Positions 39,786-44,018 of a stretch of 44,018 bases of DNA are shown here, piece by piece. Below the pieces are notes generated by a model. The model was not told where the DNA came from and made no database searches. It saw only the letters and a list, made by a program, of their open reading frames with translations. Position numbers and translations under genes: made by a program. Location: positions 1-44,018 of the forward strand of contig JAEWSZ010000207.1 in NCBI GenBank assembly GCA_023397905.1, read 5' to 3'. The stretch comes from Bacillota bacterium (GTDB taxonomy: Bacteria; Bacillota; Clostridia; Acetivibrionales; DSM-1351). Numbering within the stretch: position 1 is the first letter of the stretch; each line of letters opens with the position of its first letter.

Positions 39786-41180
39786 TTATTTACCGTCTTT
39801 AATGTATTTATCTATGGCTTCCGCAGCCTTTTTGCCGGCGCCCATGGCCAGAATAACCGTAGCCGCGCCTGTTACGGCGTCTCCGCCTGCGTAAACTCCG
39901 CTCTTGCTGGTAGCCCCGGTTTCTTCCTGTGCGATTATACCGCCCCAGGACTGTGTTTCAAGGCCGGGGGTAGTTGAAGCTATAAGAGGATTGGGAGTTT
40001 GTCCGATAGCTATGATCACTGTCTCCATATCGAGCACATGCTCCGAGCCCTTCTTTTCCACGGGTCTTCTCCTGCCTGACTTGTCAGGTTCGCCCAGCTC
40101 CATTTCCACACATTCTATACCCTTCACCCATCCGTTTTCAGTACCCAGGATCTGTTTGGGATTTGTAAGCAATTTAAAGATAATGCCTTCTTCCTTTGCA
40201 TGGTGGACTTCTTCAAGTCTCGCGGGAAGTTCGGCTTCAGAACGCCTGTAAATTATATATACATTCTCGGCCCCCAGACGCTTGGCACTTCTCGCCGCAT
40301 CCATGGCCACATTGCCTCCGCCTACGACAGCCACATTTTTACCCACAAATACCGGAGTATCCGTGTCAGGGAACTTGTAAGCACTCATCAGGTTTATTCT
40401 TGTCAGAAATTCATTTGCGGAATAAACTCCGTTAAAATTCTCTCCCGGAATGCTCATAAAGCTGGGAAGACCGGCTCCTGAGCCCACAAAAACCGCCCTG
40501 TAGCCATCATTTTTAAGCTCGTCTATGGAAAGGACCTTGCCTATTACCATATTGGTCTTTATATCCACTCCCAGGTCCTTCACAGTTTGAATTTCCTTCT
40601 GCACCAGTGCCTTTGGCAGACGGAATTCAGGTATGCCGTACATGAGAACGCCCCCTGGAACGTGAAAGGCCTCAAATATGGTGACCTCATACCCCAGCTT
40701 GGCCAGGTCTCCCGCACAGGTCAGGCCCGCGGGTCCCGAACCCACCACAGCAACCTTTATACCGTTGCTTTCAGGCTTTGCGGAGACATTATTTCCATTT
40801 TTTATATACCAGTCCGCTACAAATCTTTCGAGACGCCCTATTCCCACAGCCTCACCTTTTTTTGCCCTGACGCAGACCTGCTCGCACTGGGTCTCCTGGG
40901 GACAAACACGGCCGCATACGGCAGGCAGACTGTTGGTTTCCCTTATCTTATAATAGGCCTCTTCAAACCTGCCTTCGGCCACAAGCTGAATAAATTCCGG
41001 TATCTTTACATTTACCGGACAGCCTGCCACGCAGGGCTTGTTCTTGCAGTTCAGACACCTTTGAGCTTCCTCAATGGCCATTGCCTCACCGTACCCCAGC
41101 GCAACTTCCTTAAAGTTCTTGTTTCTCACGTTTGGGTCCTGTTCAGGCATTTTCACTTTATTTAAAGACATATTAGGCAT
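39786..41180 (-). CDS. nfnB: NADPH-binding subunit of electron-bifurcating transhydrogenase (NfnB), glutamate synthase small-subunit-like
   Basis: A 464-residue FAD/[4Fe-4S] oxidoreductase. The N-terminal cysteine clusters CLNCKNKPCVAGCPV and CGRVCPQETQCEQVC bind iron-sulfur centres. The FAD Rossmann motif VAVVGSGPAGLTCAGDLAKLG and the NADPH Rossmann motif VAVVGGGNVAMDAARSAKRLG follow, with GIGQTPNP-like IAIGQTPNPL near the end. On its own it would be called gltD-like, but its start overlaps the NfnA-type gene (TAATG), as in Nfn transhydrogenases. Nfn couples NADH and reduced ferredoxin to reduction of two NADP+ in clostridia. Confidence 0.87.
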   Translation of the reverse strand: MPNMSLNKVKMPEQDPNVRNKNFKEVALGYGEAMAIEEAQRCLNCKNKPCVAGCPVNVKIPEFIQLVAEGRFEEAYYKIRETNSLPAVCGRVCPQETQCEQVCVRAKKGEAVGIGRLERFVADWYIKNGNNVSAKPESNGIKVAVVGSGPAGLTCAGDLAKLGYEVTIFEAFHVPGGVLMYGIPEFRLPKALVQKEIQTVKDLGVDIKTNMVIGKVLSIDELKNDGYRAVFVGSGAGLPSFMSIPGENFNGVYSANEFLTRINLMSAYKFPDTDTPVFVGKNVAVVGGGNVAMDAARSAKRLGAENVYIIYRRSEAELPARLEEVHHAKEEGIIFKLLTNPKQILGTENGWVKGIECVEMELGEPDKSGRRRPVEKKGSEHVLDMETVIIAIGQTPNPLIASTTPGLETQSWGGIIAQEETGATSKSGVYAGGDAVTGAATVILAMGAGKKAAEAIDKYIKDGK

Positions 41181-42028
41181 TACTTTACACCCCCGACTTG
41201 TTCAAGCTTACAGACATGCAGTTCTGTAGATTCACCTTCCTGCTTCTTATACATGCCCTGCCTTCTCATGGCTTCATCAAAATCAACTTCGTGGCCGTCA
41301 AAATCAGGTCCGTCCACACATGCAAATTTTGTTTTTCCGCCAACTGTAAGCCTGCAGCCGCCGCACATTCCCGTGCCGTCGATCATAATGGGGTTCATGC
41401 TGACAAGAGTTTTTATTCCGTATTCCCTGGTCAGGTTGCTTACCGCTCTCATCATGACAAGCGGTCCGATGGCAATTACCAGATCATATTTATTGCCTTC
41501 GTCTATAAGCTGCTTCAAAACATTGGTGACAAAGCCCTTATTTCCGTTTGAACCGTCGTCGGTTGCCACCATAAGCCTGTCGCTCACCTGTTCCATTTCC
41601 TTTTCGAGTATAATGAGCTCTTTATTTCTGAAGCCCGTTATAGAATGCACTTCCGCACCCAGCGCGTGGAGCTTTTTGGCCTGGGGATATGCTATGGCCG
41701 TGCCAAGGCCCCCGCCGATGACAGCGACCTTTTTGTAGCCGTCCAGATGAGAGGCCACGCCTAAAGGACCTACAAAGTCCAGCAATTGGTCGCCTTCCTC
41801 CATACCTGACAGAACGCGGGTAGTTTTTCCCACCACCTGAAAAATAATGGTTACAGTACCTTTTTCTCTGTCATAGTCGGCAATTGTAAGAGGAATCCTT
41901 TCTCCCGACTCATCTATCCTGAATATGATAAATTGTCCCGGCTCCGCTTTTTTTGCAATATGAGGCGCTTCGATATCCATCAGTACTACTGAAGGATTTA
42001 ATACTTCCTTTCGAACAATTTTGAACAC
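41180..42028 (-). CDS. nfnA: NADH-binding subunit of electron-bifurcating transhydrogenase (NfnA), ferredoxin-NADP+ reductase alpha
   Basis: A 282-residue ferredoxin-NADP+ reductase-like subunit. The FAD-binding beta barrel (about residues 1-100) has RIPLTIAD. The NAD domain begins VAVIGGGLGTAIAYP. The C-terminal cysteines in GMCGGCRLTVGGKTKFACVDGPDFDGHEVDF bind a [2Fe-2S] cluster. It begins with GTG at 42028 behind TTGGAGG. It overlaps nfnB by one base. Sulfide dehydrogenase/SudB homologues have the same architecture; the clostridial context favours Nfn. Confidence 0.88.
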   Translation of the reverse strand: MFKIVRKEVLNPSVVLMDIEAPHIAKKAEPGQFIIFRIDESGERIPLTIADYDREKGTVTIIFQVVGKTTRVLSGMEEGDQLLDFVGPLGVASHLDGYKKVAVIGGGLGTAIAYPQAKKLHALGAEVHSITGFRNKELIILEKEMEQVSDRLMVATDDGSNGNKGFVTNVLKQLIDEGNKYDLVIAIGPLVMMRAVSNLTREYGIKTLVSMNPIMIDGTGMCGGCRLTVGGKTKFACVDGPDFDGHEVDFDEAMRRQGMYKKQEGESTELHVCKLEQVGGVK

Positions 42029-42095
42029 TTAATTCCCTCCAATTTCAAGTGAGTTTTTATAGCTGCAAAGTAATCATATTTAAACGTCTGCGCTT

Positions 42096-42992
42096 TTAAG
42101 CCTTATTACCATTATACTCTATGTGTACTAATTTATCAAACGTTGTGTCGGAAGGATTTGCGACTATAGCCTCCAGAATTTCCTGCTCCGTCATCACCTT
42201 TACCACCCTGAAATCCTCGTCCAGTATATTGACAATATGAAAGCTGCCGGTATGATCCATGGCTTTTATGGCGTCGGATATTTTTATATGCTTTAGAACC
42301 GCTATTTCCCTCACCGGGTAAATACCCTTTCCGGAAATGCGGGAATGTCTGAAAATCAGATCCCTGATATTCATAAAGGCCGTCTCCTCCTTATTTCTCT
42401 TAAGGCACATCAGTATATAAATTCCTATTATGACAAGGCTGATATTGAACCGTGAGCTTCTGAAGACCATAATGCCGGAAAAAATCACAGCACAGGCCAG
42501 AATGACTGAAAACACCCGCATCTGTCTTTCTGCGCCGAAAAGCCCGAAGCGTTCCGCCAGCAATTCCGCGGCTATCCTGCCCCCGTCCAGTGGTAAAACC
42601 GGAAGCAGGTTAAAAACCGCCAGCGCGAGATTGGAGTAGAAGACAAGCCCGGGCAGGTTTCCCCCTGCCCCTGCAAGAAGCATGCTTCCGGCCAGAAGGG
42701 CCGCTGTCAGATTTACTGCCGGCCCCGCTACATATATGCATATTCTGGCTGCTTTTGAACAACCGGAATTGTCGATGGAAGCGTTAAAGCCCACCGGCAG
42801 AACCCTGACGCCGTAGACCTTCGCTCCTGATATAAGCGCAGCGGCAGCATGTCCCGCCTCGTGGGCCCCAATGAACAGAAGGGTCATAAGATAGCCGGCG
42901 CCGGCTTTGAATATGAAAGCAGCCGCAATAAGTGCCATACTGAAAACATTTATGCCCACGTGGAAGTTTCTGATCCTGAAATTTATTGACAA
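42096..42992 (-). CDS. spoIVFB: SpoIVFB-like M50 intramembrane metalloprotease with CBS-like tail
   Basis: A site-2 protease family protein that in spore formers cuts pro-sigma-K in the mother cell. The zinc motif HEAGH lies in the first third (AHEAGHAAAAL) and the second motif NLLPVLPLDGGRI in the middle, between several hydrophobic helices. The C-terminal roughly 90 residues (IREIAVLKHIKISDAIKAMD..) look like a CBS-type regulatory domain, as in SpoIVFB. The frame opens at GTG 43004, but a TTG at 42992 has GAGG six bases upstream and is preferred (298 residues). It is adjacent to a SpoIVFA-like gene. A housekeeping M50 protease is an alternative. Confidence 0.82.
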   Translation of the reverse strand: MSINFRIRNFHVGINVFSMALIAAAFIFKAGAGYLMTLLFIGAHEAGHAAAALISGAKVYGVRVLPVGFNASIDNSGCSKAARICIYVAGPAVNLTAALLAGSMLLAGAGGNLPGLVFYSNLALAVFNLLPVLPLDGGRIAAELLAERFGLFGAERQMRVFSVILACAVIFSGIMVFRSSRFNISLVIIGIYILMCLKRNKEETAFMNIRDLIFRHSRISGKGIYPVREIAVLKHIKISDAIKAMDHTGSFHIVNILDEDFRVVKVMTEQEILEAIVANPSDTTFDKLVHIEYNGNKA

Positions 42993-43013
42993 ATTGTACC
43001 TCACGAATTATGA

Positions 43014-43043
43014 AAAGGGCTGCGGCAAATAAGCAGCCCCTTT
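43014..43043 (-). terminator. Hairpin between the SpoIVFA-like and SpoIVFB-like genes
   Basis: GGGCTGC (43018-43024) pairs with GCAGCCC (43033-43039), and flanking A and T runs extend the stem, followed by TTTT on the minus strand. It lies between two genes normally co-expressed, so it may be an attenuator or partial terminator. Confidence 0.65.
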
Positions 43044-43053
43044 ATTATTAATC

Positions 43054-44018
43054 TCACCTGTTCAGCAGGCTCAGCAATTTTTCCGGATCCACCGCCTTGT
43101 CGTCCTTCCAGACCTCAAAGTGCAGATATGCTCCTGACAGCCCCTCGGTATCCCCTACCTTGGCAACCACATCCCCCTGATTTACTTTCTGGCCCTGTTT
43201 GGCCACAAGTATGGAGCAGTGGGCATACACCGTATAAATTCCGTCGTTATGCTTTATTTTTATGTAGTTGTCATATTCCGGGCTGGAACCCACCTCAACC
43301 ACTTCCCCCGCAAGAGCCGCCTTTATGGAAGTCCCCATATTGGCCGCAATATCTATTCCGCTGTGGAATTGGGTGGCCCCGCTCAGGGGGTCCGTTCTGA
43401 TACCAAAAGGAGAGGCTATATCGCCGTTTACCGGAATTATAAAGGAATATTTCTGGGCCATGGCCGCAATTTCTTTTTCTTCAAGCACCGGCACCTGGTT
43501 CATGGCCTTGATATTGTCCGAAACATTTTCATCTCCGTTAACGGTATTTATGCTTGAACTGGGAGTATCCTGCACCTGTCCGTTTGTCTGGCTGTTATCC
43601 TGAATGTTGCCCTGCGCACCGCCTTGCGTTCCGTCGGGAGAGGCATTTCCAATATTGTCCGGACTGCCGGCCTGTCCGCTTGCCGGTATATCATCCCCGG
43701 CTCCGGTCCCAAGGTCCTGCTGTCCCTGTGTTACCGCCACGGCCGGTTTTTCCGGGAGCTTTATCCCCAGAGCTGTAACCGCTCTGACAATATATTTATT
43801 GGTATCAAAGTTGTCCGTGGCAATGACCTTCACCCTGGATATAAAATAATTGGTGACTGGCGTATCCGCCGCCTTGCAAAGCGCAAATACGGAAAGAAAC
43901 ACCACTACCACGAGAAGCTTGGCCGCAAAAACCGTCGGCATCAGGTCATTCCCCTGCTGTCTTTTTCTTTTTCTGGGAGTGCTCGGCGGGCGTGAGTACT
44001 TGGGCCTTACAACTATTA
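43054..44018 (-). CDS. spoIVFA: SpoIVFA-like membrane protein with degenerate M23 domain (5' end outside window)
   Basis: A membrane-anchored M23/LytM-fold protein. The usual start would be ATG 43941, but the frame stays open to the window edge. It adds a basic tail (VVRPKYSRPPSTPRKRKRQQ) before the hydrophobic helix, so translation may begin further right. After the helix come a Gln/Gly/Asn-rich linker and a C-terminal M23 domain. That domain keeps the zinc HxxxD (FHSGIDIA) and YAH, but the PHLHFE motif reads AYLHFE, so the catalytic His of HxH is Tyr. A probably inactive M23 domain next to an M50 protease fits SpoIVFA, the SpoIVFB-anchoring inhibitor. Confidence 0.78.
   Translation of the reverse strand, partial: IVVRPKYSRPPSTPRKRKRQQGNDLMPTVFAAKLLVVVVFLSVFALCKAADTPVTNYFISRVKVIATDNFDTNKYIVRAVTALGIKLPEKPAVAVTQGQQDLGTGAGDDIPASGQAGSPDNIGNASPDGTQGGAQGNIQDNSQTNGQVQDTPSSSINTVNGDENVSDNIKAMNQVPVLEEKEIAAMAQKYSFIIPVNGDIASPFGIRTDPLSGATQFHSGIDIAANMGTSIKAALAGEVVEVGSSPEYDNYIKIKHNDGIYTVYAHCSILVAKQGQKVNQGDVVAKVGDTEGLSGAYLHFEVWKDDKAVDPEKLLSLLNR

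Noticed and set aside
41180..42028. Dihydroorotate dehydrogenase electron-transfer subunit (PyrK)
   Set aside because: Same superfamily, but there are no pyr genes nearby. The overlap with a GltD-like partner and the CGGCR cysteine pattern fit NfnA.
1..44018. CRISPR arrays, tRNA/rRNA genes, insertion sequences, prophage
   Set aside because: No regularly spaced direct repeats, cloverleaf-like genes, transposase or integrase motifs, or phage structural genes were seen on reading both strands.

Overview
The window looks like the chromosome of an anaerobic, endospore-forming clostridium of the Firmicutes. The signs are a SpoIVFA/SpoIVFB-like pair, an electron-bifurcating NfnAB-type transhydrogenase, three CUT1 sugar ABC importers with lipoprotein binding proteins and no local ATPase, YesM/YesN-type two-component systems, AGGAGG ribosome binding sites and moderate GC. 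I see no rRNA, tRNA, CRISPR array, insertion sequence or prophage.

Region 1 (1-8750, minus strand) is an inositol-catabolic operon reading gap, pgk, tktN, tktC, iolB, iolD, iolE, iolG, with iolG running off the left edge. The iolG/E/D/B set takes myo-inositol to 2-deoxy-5-keto-D-gluconate (DKG). The usual next enzymes, IolC kinase and IolJ aldolase, are absent from the visible operon. In their place are a split transketolase, an archaeal-type phosphoglycerate kinase homologue and an archaeal-type glyceraldehyde-3-phosphate dehydrogenase homologue. DKG is xylulose 5-phosphate with CH2-COO- in place of CH2-OPO3, and it has the same D-threo configuration. I therefore infer an undescribed route: transketolase removes the C2 unit of DKG to give 3-hydroxy-4-oxobutanoate, the GAPDH homologue makes D-malyl phosphate, and the PGK homologue yields D-malate and ATP. 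This is the main finding.

Region 2 (8786-13060) holds a LacI-family regulator whose helix-turn-helix lacks an ordinary start codon, a roughly 500-base non-coding stretch, and a GH95 glycosidase (alpha-L-fucosidase or related). The iol operon and the GH95 gene have nearly identical operator-like sites just downstream of their predicted -10 boxes, so they probably form one regulon.

Region 3 (13107-24500) has pyrimidine nucleoside phosphorylase and deoC, a first CUT1 transporter (two permeases, binding lipoprotein), a divergent Gfo/Idh/MocA dehydrogenase plus TIM-barrel isomerase, and a sensor kinase/AraC response-regulator pair.

Region 4 (24521-37780, minus strand) contains two more CUT1 transporters flanking two back-to-back kinase/AraC-regulator pairs. 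One permease lacks a canonical in-frame start.

Region 5 (38217-44018) has an unrecognised membrane-anchored protein, a small flavodoxin, NfnA/NfnB-like subunits, and the SpoIVFB-like intramembrane protease next to a degenerate M23 (SpoIVFA-like) protein that runs off the right edge.
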